From Paracoccus sediminis (GTDB lineage: Bacteria; Pseudomonadota; Alphaproteobacteria; Rhodobacterales; Rhodobacteraceae): a stretch of DNA of 64,000 nucleotides. The position numbers were made by a program, and so were the translations under genes. A model generated the notes under the pieces. It did not search any database, had not been told where the DNA came from, and was given only the letters and a program-made list of their open reading frames with translations. The stretch's first letter is position 1, and the number at the start of each line of letters is the position of its first letter. Positions 1 through 8,398 of this stretch are shown piece by piece. Where the stretch lies: contig NZ_FZNM01000004.1 in assembly GCF_900188295.1 (NCBI RefSeq), positions 1 through 64,000 on the forward strand, given 5' to 3'.

Positions 1-95
1 CCCCCTCCGCTCTCCGCGTCGGGGAAGGGTCACATGGGTCAAATCTCAATGGAAATTATGAGCCTGCCTGGGTCACTTCTGGGTGGAAATCAACA
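1..95. mobile_element. Terminal end of an IS21-family-like insertion sequence
   Basis: Two imperfect 21-nt direct repeats (36-56 and 70-90) share GGGTCA at one end and TGGAAAT at the other, spaced 34 bp apart, and a partial third copy (GGGTCAC) lies at 28-33. Repeated terminal motifs of this kind and a terminal CA are typical of IS21-family ends. The boundary is placed at base 95, the CA of the sequence GGAAATCAACA, because the ABC ATPase reading frame is normal up to that point and aberrant beyond it. The body of the element (istA/istB expected) would lie left of the window and is not visible. Family assignment is from memory of IS21 ends, not from a search. Confidence 0.7.
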
Positions 96-289
96 GTCAC
101 CTCTCCGGGTGCGTCGATCAGGCCAAGGATCGAGAACCCTGTAACGCTCTTTCCCGACCCGCTTTCGCCCACAAGACCCATGATCCGGCCGGGCTGCACG
201 GCGAAGCTGACATCGTTGACCGCCGTGACATGGCCTGCCCTGGTCTCGAACCGCGTGGTCAGTCCCTTGACGTCGAGTGCTGCGGTCAT
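56..289 (-). pseudogene. Dipeptide ABC transporter ATP-binding protein, truncated by IS insertion
   Basis: The N-terminal 63 or so residues match a DppD/OppD-type ATPase that would energise uptake by the upstream permeases. Walker A (GESGSGKS) is at residues 41-48, followed by the usual GFSILGLI helix. After the codons for APGEV the frame enters the IS21-like end, adds a few foreign residues and stops, giving 77 residues instead of about 320 or more. The ABC signature, Walker B and H-loop are absent, so this product cannot hydrolyse ATP. The ATG overlaps the dppC-like stop as ATGA, which marks it as the next gene of the operon. The 3' part may survive beyond the IS, outside the window. Confidence 0.85.
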
Positions 290-1155
290 CTGCTGTTCCT
301 CGGGTCGATCACGGTCCTGACCTGATCGCCGACCAAGTTGATTGCCACGACCGTAATCATCAAAAAGACGCCGGGATAGATGGACAGCCATGAGCGACCG
401 GCATGAATATACTTGAAGCCGTTGGAGATCAGCGATCCCAGCGACGGTTCGGTCAGCGGCAGGCCCACACCCAGAAAGGACAGCGTCGCCTCCAGCGAAA
501 TGGCGCTGGCAACCTGCACGGTGGCCACGACGATCAGCGGTGGCAGGACATTGGGCAGCAGATGCTTGAACAGGATCCGCCGGGTCGGCAGCGGGGTCGA
601 CCGGGCGGCCTCGATATAGTCCTTGCGGCGCTCGACGGACGCGGCGCCATGGGTCGTGCGGGCGAAGTAGGCGTATTGCGCCACCACCAAGGCCAGGATG
701 ATCTGCGGCACACCCTGCCCCAGAACGGCGGCCATCACCAATGCCAGCAGGATGGCGGGCATGGACAGCTGCAAATCCACGATCCGCATCAGCAACGCCT
801 CGATCCGGCCGCCGAAATACGCGGCCGTCAGGCCGATGCTGATTCCCAGGGTCAGTGCCAGCACCCCGGCCGATATCCCGATCAGAAAACTGGTGCGCAG
901 CCCGTAAAGGATCGCGGACAGCATGTCGCGGCCGGCATTGTCCGTGCCCAGCAGATGCACATAGCCGCCTGATCCCGTCTGGCCAGGTTGCAGAAAAGCA
1001 TCCGCCCAATCCAGCTGCCCCAGATCATAGGGATCCTGCGGCACCAGCCAAGGTGCCCCGAAGGATGCAACGAGCAACGTCACGATCACTGCCAGCGCGC
1101 CGACCGCCACCCACGATCGGCGAAAGTCGGACCAGAAATTGCGCAATCGCATCAC
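286..1155 (-). CDS. ABC transporter permease, DppC/OppC type
   Basis: This is an inner-membrane permease of a peptide/nickel-type ABC importer. The 289-residue protein has an N-terminal membrane segment at about 15-35, the family motif LGTDNAGRDML at about 69-79, further segments from residue 90 on, and the cytoplasmic EAA loop (IEAARSTPLPTRR) at about 181-193 that contacts the ATPase. The start is GTG at 1155 or the adjacent ATG at 1152; the 55 bases back to the preceding permease stop are open in this frame but contain no usual start codon. It follows the DppB-type gene and precedes the truncated ATPase, so the transporter is probably dead unless another ATPase serves it. Confidence 0.93.
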   Translation of the reverse strand: MMRLRNFWSDFRRSWVAVGALAVIVTLLVASFGAPWLVPQDPYDLGQLDWADAFLQPGQTGSGGYVHLLGTDNAGRDMLSAILYGLRTSFLIGISAGVLALTLGISIGLTAAYFGGRIEALLMRIVDLQLSMPAILLALVMAAVLGQGVPQIILALVVAQYAYFARTTHGAASVERRKDYIEAARSTPLPTRRILFKHLLPNVLPPLIVVATVQVASAISLEATLSFLGVGLPLTEPSLGSLISNGFKYIHAGRSWLSIYPGVFLMITVVAINLVGDQVRTVIDPRNSR

Positions 1156-1210
1156 CCGCGTCTCGACCGGGGCTGCGGAAGGGACGGCCAGAACGTTTCC
1201 GAATGGGCCA

Positions 1211-2185
1211 TCACGAGCTTCCCTTCAGACGGACGCGGGGATCAAGCCGCGCATAGATCAGGTCGACGACCAGGTTGATCATCACGAACAGCAGCACCAC
1301 CATCACCAGATAGGACACCATCACCGGCCGGTCCAATTGCAGGATGCTGTCGATAATCAGCTTGCCTACGCCCGGCCAGTTGAAGACCGTCTCGGTGACC
1401 ACGGCAAAGGCCAGGGTCGAGCCCAGCTCTAGCCCGAATACGGTAACCAATGGGATGGAGGTGTTGCGCATGATGTGACCGAACACGATCTGCCGGTCCG
1501 GCAGGCCCTGTGCGCGGGCAAAGCGGACGTAGTCCGTGCCCATCGCCTCGACCATACCCGCACGGGTCAGTCGGATCATCAGGCCCATCTTGAACAGCGA
1601 CAAATTGATCGCCGGCATGATTACATGGGCCCAGCCATTCGCAGTCGCCAGAGAGGTCTTGAACCACAGGACCTGCCCGACCTCTCCGCGACCGCCCGAT
1701 GGCAGCCAGCCCAGGTTGACGGCGAACCCCATGATCAGCAGCATGCCGATCCAGAATGTCGGGACGGAAAAGCCCAGAACTGACAATGCCATGATGAGCT
1801 TGGCGGGGATGCCGTTCGGACGGTAGCCCGCATACATGCCGGCAGGGACACCGATCACCGTGGCGATGCCCACTGAGACCAGCACCAGTTCCAGCGTCGC
1901 GGGCAGACGCGAGAAGACAAGCGACGTGACCGGGATGTTGTAGACCATGGACCGGCCCAGATCACCTTGGAACACGTTGCCGACGAAAATGAAATACTGT
2001 TGCCACAGGGGCTGGTCGAACCCGTATTGCCGGATCAGGTTCTCGCGGATTTCTTGGCTGGCGCCGGGGTCGATCATCACGTCGATCGGGTTGCCGATTG
2101 CGTAGACGCCGACGAAGACGATGACCGACATGACGAACACGACCATCATCGCCTGTATCAGTCGACCGACAAGATAGCCAAACAT
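1211..2185 (-). CDS. ABC transporter permease, DppB/OppB type
   Basis: This 324-residue inner-membrane permease pairs with the DppC-type protein to form the translocation path. It begins MFGYLVGRLIQA, the usual DppB N-terminus with one membrane helix, followed by a periplasmic loop and the multi-span core, with the EAA loop around GTDYVRFARAQGLPDRQI. ATG at 2185 is preceded by GGGGGA; the open frame extends upstream but with non-family sequence, so that extension is rejected. It lies 91 bp downstream of the binding-protein gene, with a strong hairpin in the gap. Confidence 0.93.
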   Translation of the reverse strand: MFGYLVGRLIQAMMVVFVMSVIVFVGVYAIGNPIDVMIDPGASQEIRENLIRQYGFDQPLWQQYFIFVGNVFQGDLGRSMVYNIPVTSLVFSRLPATLELVLVSVGIATVIGVPAGMYAGYRPNGIPAKLIMALSVLGFSVPTFWIGMLLIMGFAVNLGWLPSGGRGEVGQVLWFKTSLATANGWAHVIMPAINLSLFKMGLMIRLTRAGMVEAMGTDYVRFARAQGLPDRQIVFGHIMRNTSIPLVTVFGLELGSTLAFAVVTETVFNWPGVGKLIIDSILQLDRPVMVSYLVMVVLLFVMINLVVDLIYARLDPRVRLKGSS

Positions 2186-2237
2186 CACAATCCCCCGTTT
2201 CTTCCTGTCCGATGTCGCCCGGCAGCGGGGCGTCGGC

Positions 2238-2262
2238 GGCGCGCCCCTGAACGGGACGCGCC
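2238..2262 (-). other. Intercistronic hairpin between SBP and permease genes
   Basis: Ten-base arms (GGCGCGCCCC and GGGACGCGCC on the plus strand) pair with one G-U wobble in the RNA around a 5-nt loop. There is no T-run, so it is not a classic terminator. Such hairpins after binding-protein genes usually protect the upstream mRNA and lower permease expression; that role is inferred here. Confidence 0.55.
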
Positions 2263-2276
2263 ACGCGGTTGTCAGA

Positions 2277-3848
2277 TCACTCTTTCGGGGTAATCGCGTA
2301 GGCGCGGGTTTCCTGGTCGACGCGGGGGGTGAAATCAATCATGCCGGCCTTCGACGCCCACACGCTCTGCAGGATGACAGTCGGGATCAGGGCGCGATCC
2401 TCCATCGCGATCTCGGACGCCTGCTCATAGAGTTCACGACGCGCGTCCGTATCCAGGGTCTGGCTGCCCTCGCTGAAGATGCGGTCGAATTCAGGGTTCG
2501 AATAACCCGAGCGGTTGAAGTTTCCAAAGCCCTTCTCGGCGTCCTGCGTATGGACCAGCGCGCCGTAGGTATAGGCCGCCTCACCGGTCAGCGTGCCCCA
2601 GGCGGACATGGTCATCGTGTATTCCTCGCGCTGCGCCGCAGGGAAAAACACCGTGCCGTTCAGAGCTTGTGCGTTCACCGTCAGGCCAAGGCGCGACCAC
2701 ATCTGGGCCAGTGCCTCGCAGACCACCGCGTCGCCGGGAACACGATTGTTCGTGCAGGTAAAGTCGATCTCGAACCCGTCGGGATAACCCGCCTCGGACA
2801 GCAGCGCCTTGGCCTGATCGATGTCATAAGCCGGTGCCGGGATATCCGACGAATAGCCGAAGAACCCTTCGGGCATCAGCTGGTTCGCGGGCGTGCCCAG
2901 CCCCTCCAGCACCACGTTGACCAGAACATCGCGGTTGATCGCCAGGTCCAGCGCCTTGCGGACCCGCACGTCCTGCAACGGGTTGCCGTCGATTTCCTCC
3001 CCGTTGATCTTGATCGGCTGGGGCTCCTCGTCCTTTACCGATGGTGCGATGTTCAGGATATAGATCGAATCCGACACGAACGTATCCAGGCTGCTGTCGG
3101 CCTGCATCGACAGGTAGTCCGTGGCGGGCACATAGTTAATCATGTCGACCTGTCCCGATTTCAGGGCCGCAACGCGGGCGGCATCATCGGGAATCTCGCG
3201 CCGCGTCACAGTCTGCCAGGCCGGGGCATCGCCCCAATAGTCGTCGTTGCGCTCGACCACCAGGTCGCCCTTGGGTTGCCAGCTGACGAACTTGTAGGGG
3301 CCGGTGCCGATGGCCTTCTCGCCGGAATTGAATTCCTCGTTCCCGGCTTCCATCCCGGTTTCCGACGGAACGACAAACAGGCGCGTGAAGTCGTTCGGCA
3401 GCGACGGCGCCATGCCATTGGTGGTGATGCGCAGCGTATAGTCGTCCACGATTTCGACCGACGCGACATATTTGGTGTAGAGCGTCATGGGCATCGGGCC
3501 CGTGACTGCGGGAATGCGCTCGATCGAGAACTTGACGTCCTCGGCGGTAAAGGGGGTGCCGTCATGGAATGTCACGCCCTCGCGCAGCTTGAACTCCCAT
3601 GTGGTGTCGTCAATCGGCGTCCAGCTTACGGCGAGGCCCGGCCGCAGCTGCAGCGTCTCATCAGCATCGACCAGCGTATCAAAGATGTGACGCAGCGCCT
3701 CGGCCTGACTGCCCAGGGTGGACCAGTGTGGGTCGATTGAATCCGGTCCCGCGCGCAGACCGATCGTCAGGTCCTGCGCCATGACCGCCGGCGCGGCAGC
3801 TAGCAAGGCGATGAAAGCGATTCCCGAGCAAAGAGCATTTTTAGCCAT
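2277..3848 (-). CDS. ABC transporter substrate-binding protein, family 5 (peptide type)
   Basis: This is a periplasmic binding protein of 523 residues, a usual size for SBP_bac_5. A Sec signal peptide is visible: a short basic start, a hydrophobic core, and AVMA before QDLTIGL (about residue 24/25). The family signature EDVKFSIERI follows about 100 residues into the mature part. ATG at 3848 has the ribosome site AGGTGAGG about 8 bases upstream. It is the first gene of the importer and divergent from the gntR operon, which suggests that the ligand is the substrate of the hydrolases encoded there. The ligand cannot be read from sequence; the family binds peptides, opines, nickel or glutathione. 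Confidence 0.93.
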   Translation of the reverse strand: MAKNALCSGIAFIALLAAAPAVMAQDLTIGLRAGPDSIDPHWSTLGSQAEALRHIFDTLVDADETLQLRPGLAVSWTPIDDTTWEFKLREGVTFHDGTPFTAEDVKFSIERIPAVTGPMPMTLYTKYVASVEIVDDYTLRITTNGMAPSLPNDFTRLFVVPSETGMEAGNEEFNSGEKAIGTGPYKFVSWQPKGDLVVERNDDYWGDAPAWQTVTRREIPDDAARVAALKSGQVDMINYVPATDYLSMQADSSLDTFVSDSIYILNIAPSVKDEEPQPIKINGEEIDGNPLQDVRVRKALDLAINRDVLVNVVLEGLGTPANQLMPEGFFGYSSDIPAPAYDIDQAKALLSEAGYPDGFEIDFTCTNNRVPGDAVVCEALAQMWSRLGLTVNAQALNGTVFFPAAQREEYTMTMSAWGTLTGEAAYTYGALVHTQDAEKGFGNFNRSGYSNPEFDRIFSEGSQTLDTDARRELYEQASEIAMEDRALIPTVILQSVWASKAGMIDFTPRVDQETRAYAITPKE

Positions 3849-3862
3849 TTCTGAACCTCACC

Positions 3863-3882
3863 TGTTATGATTGACTGTAACA
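3863..3882. promoter_or_regulatory. Inverted repeat TGTTA-N10-TAACA, possible GntR operator
   Basis: A 5-bp inverted repeat lies in the 5' leader of the binding-protein gene. Its left half, CTGTTATGATTGA, closely resembles the left half of the palindrome at the gntR start (CTGTTATCATTCA). Two related sites flanking one divergent promoter region suggest joint control by the adjacent GntR protein. This is an inference from symmetry and repetition. Confidence 0.4.
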
Positions 3883-4012
3883 CTAGAGGGCGTTTTTTTT
3901 GCGCGTCAAGAAATTTCCGCAACGAAAGGCTTTCTGCCTCGCTGCCTGCGAGATACATGGCCATGAATATTGGTCTTATTGGTGCAAAAATTACCCTTGA
4001 GCGACCAACTGT

Positions 4013-4027
4013 TATCATTCAATGATA
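4013..4027. promoter_or_regulatory. Perfect palindrome TATCATT-C-AATGATA at the gntR start, possible operator
   Basis: The 15-bp palindrome ends 4 bp before the ATG of the GntR-family gene, where a ribosome binding site would be, and no Shine-Dalgarno sequence is visible there. Binding would block gntR expression, which fits autoregulation. It shares its left half with the site at 3863-3882. The promoter elements themselves (between 3883 and 4012, an AT-richer stretch) are not resolvable by eye. Confidence 0.45.
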
Positions 4028-4031
4028 CGGT

Positions 4032-5036
4032 ATGAATTCAGTTCCCGCCCCTGACTTGGACGCCGCCCTGCTGCGGATCGCCCATGCCATCGACCCGGCC
4101 TCATCGGTCCCGGTCTCCGTGCAGCTGCGCGGGGCGCTGGAATATGGGATCGCCGCGGGGGACATCCCGTCCGGCAGCCGCCTGCCTTCGGTCCGAAAGC
4201 TTGCGGCGACATTGGGGCTGTCGCCCGTCACCGTCAGCAACGTCTTCGCGTCCCTGCAGGAACGCGGTCAGATCGAGGGACGGATCGGATCAGGCACCTT
4301 CGTCACCGATCGCGGCATCCCCTGCGCCGGGCGCTCGCGGCAGATGGCCGCGCTTGAACGTCAGATCGCTGCACTGGTGGCCGCCGGGCGGGAACTGGGG
4401 CTGACAGCGCAGGATATCGCCTTTCGCGTGACGATGGCAGCGTCCGCGCCGCCGCGATCCCTGCGCGTCGTGGTGTTGGGGACATTCAGCGACGCGACCG
4501 CGGCCTATGCCCGCGATCTCGCGCCGTATCTGTCGCCCGACGATATCGTCATAGCCTGGACCATCGACCAGCGGGACGACCTGCCTGCCCGCGTCGACTT
4601 GGTCGTCTCACCGCGGACCCTTGCGACACAGGCGGCCGAGTTGTTTCCAGGTATCCCGCAGGTCAGCATGATCCTGATCCCGAACGAAGCTACGCGCGTG
4701 GCCCTTGCCGGCATCCGCCCCGATGCGCGCGTGTTGCTGGTCTCGTATTTCGATGACTTCCTCAGCGTGCTCAAGGCCGGGGTCGCCCGGTTTGCACCGC
4801 ATCTGGCTCGCGTGACGGCCGTCGCACGCGCGGCCGACGACCTGGACCGCCTGCTGGCGGACTGTGACGTGCTGATCCACGCGACGGGGGCGGACTATCT
4901 GGGATCCCGCCTTGGCGCTCAACAGACGGCCATCGAATATCGCCACACCCCCGACAGCCACGCCGTGCAGACTCAGCTCTTGCCGGCGCTGGACGCCCTC
5001 CGCACGGCCGGCGCCATCAAAGGAGAGACGCCATGA
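4032..5036 (+). CDS. GntR-family transcriptional regulator with a large C-terminal domain
   Basis: The 334-residue protein has a GntR winged helix at about residues 20-95 (IPSGSRLPSVRKLAATLGLS then VTVSNVFASL, wing GRIGSGTFV). The remaining 230 residues are not an aminotransferase (MocR) or FCD domain. Segments such as VDLVVSPRTLA, DARVLLVSYFDDFL and CDVLIHATGADYLG look like alternating beta/alpha units of a ligand-binding fold. The effector is probably a substrate of the following enzymes. The stop overlaps the next start as ATGA, so it is the first gene of a tightly coupled operon. No Shine-Dalgarno is seen before ATG 4032; a palindrome occupies that space. Confidence 0.88.
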   Translation: MNSVPAPDLDAALLRIAHAIDPASSVPVSVQLRGALEYGIAAGDIPSGSRLPSVRKLAATLGLSPVTVSNVFASLQERGQIEGRIGSGTFVTDRGIPCAGRSRQMAALERQIAALVAAGRELGLTAQDIAFRVTMAASAPPRSLRVVVLGTFSDATAAYARDLAPYLSPDDIVIAWTIDQRDDLPARVDLVVSPRTLATQAAELFPGIPQVSMILIPNEATRVALAGIRPDARVLLVSYFDDFLSVLKAGVARFAPHLARVTAVARAADDLDRLLADCDVLIHATGADYLGSRLGAQQTAIEYRHTPDSHAVQTQLLPALDALRTAGAIKGETP

Positions 5037-5734
5037 AAATTTCCGAAAGCTCTTGGCTCGACATCGAGGCCTATCTGCAAAAGGACGACCGCTGCATCCT
5101 GCCCCTGGGCAGCACCGAACAACACGCCCATCTGAGCCTGTCGGTGGACTCGATCCTGTCGGAAAAGATCGCCACCGATGCGGCCGCGCCCCTTGGCATC
5201 CCGGTCTTCCCGGCGGTTCCCTATGGGCTGACGCCCTACTTCATGGCCTTTCCCGGCACGGTTTCCCTGAAGCTGTCGACCTATGCGGCGCTGGTGCGCG
5301 ACATCCTGGACAGCCTCTATGACACCGGGTTCCGGCGCGTGCTGATCGTCAACGGGCATGGCGGCAACAGTCCGGTCCAGCCGGTCTGCGCCGAATGGAT
5401 GCAGACCCGTCCCGGCGCGCGGTGTCGGTTCCACGACTGGTGGCGGGCGCCGCGCACATGGGCCGCGGTGCAGGCCGTCGATCCGGTGGCGTCGCACGCA
5501 TCCTGGATGGAGAACTTTCCCTGGACCCGGCTGCCGGGACGCCCAGTGCCGCCAGAGCAGAAACCCTATGTCGATTTCGACCGCTTGCGCGATCGGAACG
5601 CGCAGGGCGTGCGCGACCTGATCGGAGACGGCAATTACGGCGGTCACTACCAGAAGCCAGACGACCAGATGGACGGCATCTGGCAGATCGCCGTCGCGGA
5701 AACCCGCGCCCTGATCGAAGGCGATTGGGCATGA
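5033..5734 (+). CDS. Creatininase-family amidohydrolase
   Basis: This is a metal-dependent hydrolase of the creatininase fold, 233 residues. Metal-ligand positions are visible in LGSTEQHAHLSLSVDS (Glu29, His31, Asp39) and in NGHGGN (His109). The family opens cyclic amides (creatinine), hydrolyses formamides, or modifies peptides (MftE), so the exact substrate is open. The usual QHGPHLPL stretch is QHAHLSL here. The start overlaps the gntR stop by 4 bp and the stop overlaps the next ATG as ATGA, so translation is probably coupled. Given the company of an isoaspartyl peptidase and an imidase-like protein, a cyclic amide or imide substrate is plausible; this is inference. Confidence 0.9.
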   Translation: MKISESSWLDIEAYLQKDDRCILPLGSTEQHAHLSLSVDSILSEKIATDAAAPLGIPVFPAVPYGLTPYFMAFPGTVSLKLSTYAALVRDILDSLYDTGFRRVLIVNGHGGNSPVQPVCAEWMQTRPGARCRFHDWWRAPRTWAAVQAVDPVASHASWMENFPWTRLPGRPVPPEQKPYVDFDRLRDRNAQGVRDLIGDGNYGGHYQKPDDQMDGIWQIAVAETRALIEGDWA

Positions 5735-6753
5735 CCGCAGGGGAACCTATCCTGATCTGGGGCGCAGGGGCCATCGGCGGCATTCTGGGCGCCTATGCCG
5801 CCCGCGCCGGCCACCCTGTGCAGATGGTCGACATCGAGGCCGACCATGTTGAGGCGATGCGCCGCGACGGTTTGCGTATCGAAGGACCCGTCGAGGAGTT
5901 CGTTCAGATCCTGCCGGCCGAAACCCCTGCCACGCTGACCGGCACCTATCGCCGTGTGATCCTGGCCGTGAAGGCGCATCATACGCGTCAGGCAATGCAG
6001 ATGCTGATACCGCACCTTGCGCTGGACGGCTTTGTCGTGTCGGCACAGAACGGCCTTAACGAGCGCGCAATCGCGGACATGATCGGCGCGGACCGCACGG
6101 TCGGCTGCTTTGTCAACTTTGGCGCAGACTGGCTGGAGCCGGGCCGCATCCTTTACGGCAACCGAGCCGCGGTCGCCTTGGGCGAACTGGACAACCGCGT
6201 CAGCCCGCGGGTGCGCGAAATGCATGCCCTGTTCGCATTGGTCGAACCCGAGGCGGTCGTGACCGACAACATCTGGGGCTATTTGTGGGGCAAAATGGGC
6301 TACGGCTCGCTGCTGTTCGCGACCGCACTGACACCGGAATCGATGTCCGACGCGATGGACCCGGCCCCGTGGCGCCCGGTCTACGCGGCCTTGGGCCATG
6401 AAGTCATGCGCCTGGCCAAGGCCGAGGGGGTAACGCCCCTGGGCTTCAACGGCTTCGACCCGGATGCATTCCTCGACCGCGACACAGCCCGGATGGATGC
6501 CTCCATCGACGCCATGGTGGCACATAACCGCAAGACGGCGAAAACCCATTCCGGCATCTACCGCGACCTGGCCGTCCGCAAGCGCAAGACCGAGGTCGAT
6601 GCGCAGGTCGGCGTCCTGATCGAGATCGGTCGCGGACACGGCATACCGACCCCCGCCCTGTCGGAGATGTGCGACCTGATCCACGGCATCGAGAACGGAA
6701 CCCATACGCAATCGACCGCGCTTCTGGACCGGATGGTGGCGACATGCAGCTGA
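5731..6753 (+). CDS. Ketopantoate reductase-family (PanE/ApbA-like) oxidoreductase
   Basis: The 340-residue protein starts with a Rossmann motif (IWGAGAIGGILGAYAA, about residues 9-24) for NAD(P) and has the helical C-terminal domain of 2-dehydropantoate 2-reductases, including the conserved KMGYGSLLFA-type helix. Its position in a catabolic operon, not with panB/panC, suggests it reduces or oxidises another 2-oxo or 2-hydroxy acid; many PanE paralogues do. ATG 5731 overlaps the creatininase stop, and its last codons overlap the SDR gene by 10 bp. Confidence 0.88.
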   Translation: MTAGEPILIWGAGAIGGILGAYAARAGHPVQMVDIEADHVEAMRRDGLRIEGPVEEFVQILPAETPATLTGTYRRVILAVKAHHTRQAMQMLIPHLALDGFVVSAQNGLNERAIADMIGADRTVGCFVNFGADWLEPGRILYGNRAAVALGELDNRVSPRVREMHALFALVEPEAVVTDNIWGYLWGKMGYGSLLFATALTPESMSDAMDPAPWRPVYAALGHEVMRLAKAEGVTPLGFNGFDPDAFLDRDTARMDASIDAMVAHNRKTAKTHSGIYRDLAVRKRKTEVDAQVGVLIEIGRGHGIPTPALSEMCDLIHGIENGTHTQSTALLDRMVATCS

Positions 6754-7499
6754 CCCTGGCAGGACAGGTCTTTGCCGTCACAGGGGCGGCCCAGGGCATC
6801 GGCGCGGCGATCGTGCGGACGCTTGCGGGATCCGGCGCGACCGTGGCTGCCATGGACATCGATGATGCCGGACTGTATCCGCTCGCCGGTCTGCCTGGCG
6901 TCAGCTGTCACGCGGGTGATCTCGGGCGGCAGGAGGGCGCCCGCGCGCTTTGCGAAACGGTTCTGGATCGGCACGGTCGGGTCGACGGGCTGATCGCCGC
7001 CGCCGGCGGTGTCCGGGGCCAGGTCGGCCGGCCCCTGGATCACGTGGACGAAGCCGACTGGCGGGCCATCTTCGCGGCCAATGTCGACGCGGTGATGTGG
7101 TGCGCGCAGGCACTGACCCCCGGAATGAGGGCTGCGGGTTCCGGCCGGATCGTGACGATCTCGTCCGGCGCGGGGCTGAAGCCCAGCCTGACGGGCATTC
7201 AGGCCTATACCGCCGCAAAGCACGCCCTTGTCGGGCTGACGAAGCAACTCGCGCTGGAACTGGGACCGTCCGGCATCACCGTGAATTCGGTCGCGCCGGG
7301 ATTCATTCTGTCCAACCCCTCGACCGAAAGGCAGTGGCAGGCCTTTGGCCCAGACCGGCAGAAGCGCATCATCGACAGTATCCACCTGCGCCGCTTGGGG
7401 CAGGCCGACGACATCGCCAACGCGGTCGTGTTCCTGTGCTCGCGGCAGGCGGACTGGATCACCGGGCAAATCCTGCAAGTGGACGGGGGGCACGGGTGA
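6744..7499 (+). CDS. Short-chain dehydrogenase/reductase (SDR)
   Basis: A classical SDR of 251 residues. The cofactor motif TGAAQGIG spans residues 13-20, and an Asp near residue 38 (AMDIDD) favours NAD(H). The catalytic Ser is in TISSGAG (about 140) and Tyr155-Lys159 form the YxxxK motif (YTAAKHAL). The C-terminus (ITGQILQVDGGHG) is typical. ATG 6744 lies inside the preceding gene, and the stop overlaps the next start as TGATG. It probably oxidises a hydroxyl of an intermediate released by the operon's hydrolases; the substrate is unknown. Confidence 0.93.
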   Translation: MQLTLAGQVFAVTGAAQGIGAAIVRTLAGSGATVAAMDIDDAGLYPLAGLPGVSCHAGDLGRQEGARALCETVLDRHGRVDGLIAAAGGVRGQVGRPLDHVDEADWRAIFAANVDAVMWCAQALTPGMRAAGSGRIVTISSGAGLKPSLTGIQAYTAAKHALVGLTKQLALELGPSGITVNSVAPGFILSNPSTERQWQAFGPDRQKRIIDSIHLRRLGQADDIANAVVFLCSRQADWITGQILQVDGGHG

Positions 7500-8398
7500 T
7501 GGACCCGCACGAATGGCCCGAAGACGTCTGGCGCGGCAAGGTCGGCGCGGTGCGCGCGGGGCGCAGCCTGCTGCCCCAACGATGGCCGGGAGGCGCCCGC
7601 TGTGCCGTGGCGCTGTCCTTTGACAGCGACCACGAGACGAACGAATTGCGCGACGGCGGCAATTCCGTGGCCCGCCTCAGCTGGGGCGAGTTCGGTGCGC
7701 GGCGCGGCATTCCCCGCATTCGGCAGGTGCTGGACGGCCACGGTGCCAAGGCAACTTTCTTTGTCCCGGCGGTTGCGGCGCTGCTGCATCCGGATGAACA
7801 GCGCGCCCTTGCGCAGGATGGGCACGAGATCGGCCTGCACGGCTGGATCCACGAACTGAACACCACGCTGGACGCCGCGACCGAGCGCGATCTGATGATG
7901 CGCGCTGCCGACACGCTGGAACGTGTCAGCGGCCAGCGCCCCGTCGGCATGCGGACGCCGTCCTGGGATTACAGTCCCACGACCCTGTCGATCGCACGAG
8001 AGATGGGGCTGCTCTATGACAGCTCGCTGTTCTCGGACGACGACCCTTACGAGATCCTGCAGGATGGCCAAGCCACCGGTCTGGTCGAACTGCCGGTCGA
8101 ATGGCTCCGCGACGATGCGGTTTACTTTATGATGAACCGGTTCGGGGCACAGCGGCCCTATACGCCGCCCGCGGATGTGCTGGACATCTTCCTGCGAGAG
8201 TTCGAGGGCGCCTATTCCGAAAGCGGGCTGTTCCTGCTGACCATGCACCCGCATGTCATCGGATATCGCAGCCGCATCTTCATCCTTGAACAGCTTCTGG
8301 AACGCATTGTCGCCAAGGGTGACTGCTGGATCGCCACCCATGCCGAAATCGCAGCCTACTGCGCGGAACAGGCCGGACTGAGAGAAGGAGCCTCCTAG
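7499..8398 (+). CDS. NodB-fold (polysaccharide deacetylase family) hydrolase, imidase/allantoinase-like
   Basis: The 299-residue protein shows NodB homology motif 1 (LSFDSDHE, Asp42 and Asp44), motif 2 (LHGWIHE, His114 and His118) and motif 3 (MRTPSWDYS), which together bind a metal. There is no signal peptide, so it acts in the cytoplasm. That argues against wall polysaccharide and for the small-molecule branch of the fold, which includes PuuE-type allantoinase and cyclic imide hydrolases (established for some Pseudomonas and Blastobacter enzymes). Its place between an SDR and an isoaspartyl peptidase supports cleavage of a C-N bond in an imported metabolite. The overlap TGATG couples it to the SDR. 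Confidence 0.85.
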   Translation: MDPHEWPEDVWRGKVGAVRAGRSLLPQRWPGGARCAVALSFDSDHETNELRDGGNSVARLSWGEFGARRGIPRIRQVLDGHGAKATFFVPAVAALLHPDEQRALAQDGHEIGLHGWIHELNTTLDAATERDLMMRAADTLERVSGQRPVGMRTPSWDYSPTTLSIAREMGLLYDSSLFSDDDPYEILQDGQATGLVELPVEWLRDDAVYFMMNRFGAQRPYTPPADVLDIFLREFEGAYSESGLFLLTMHPHVIGYRSRIFILEQLLERIVAKGDCWIATHAEIAAYCAEQAGLREGAS

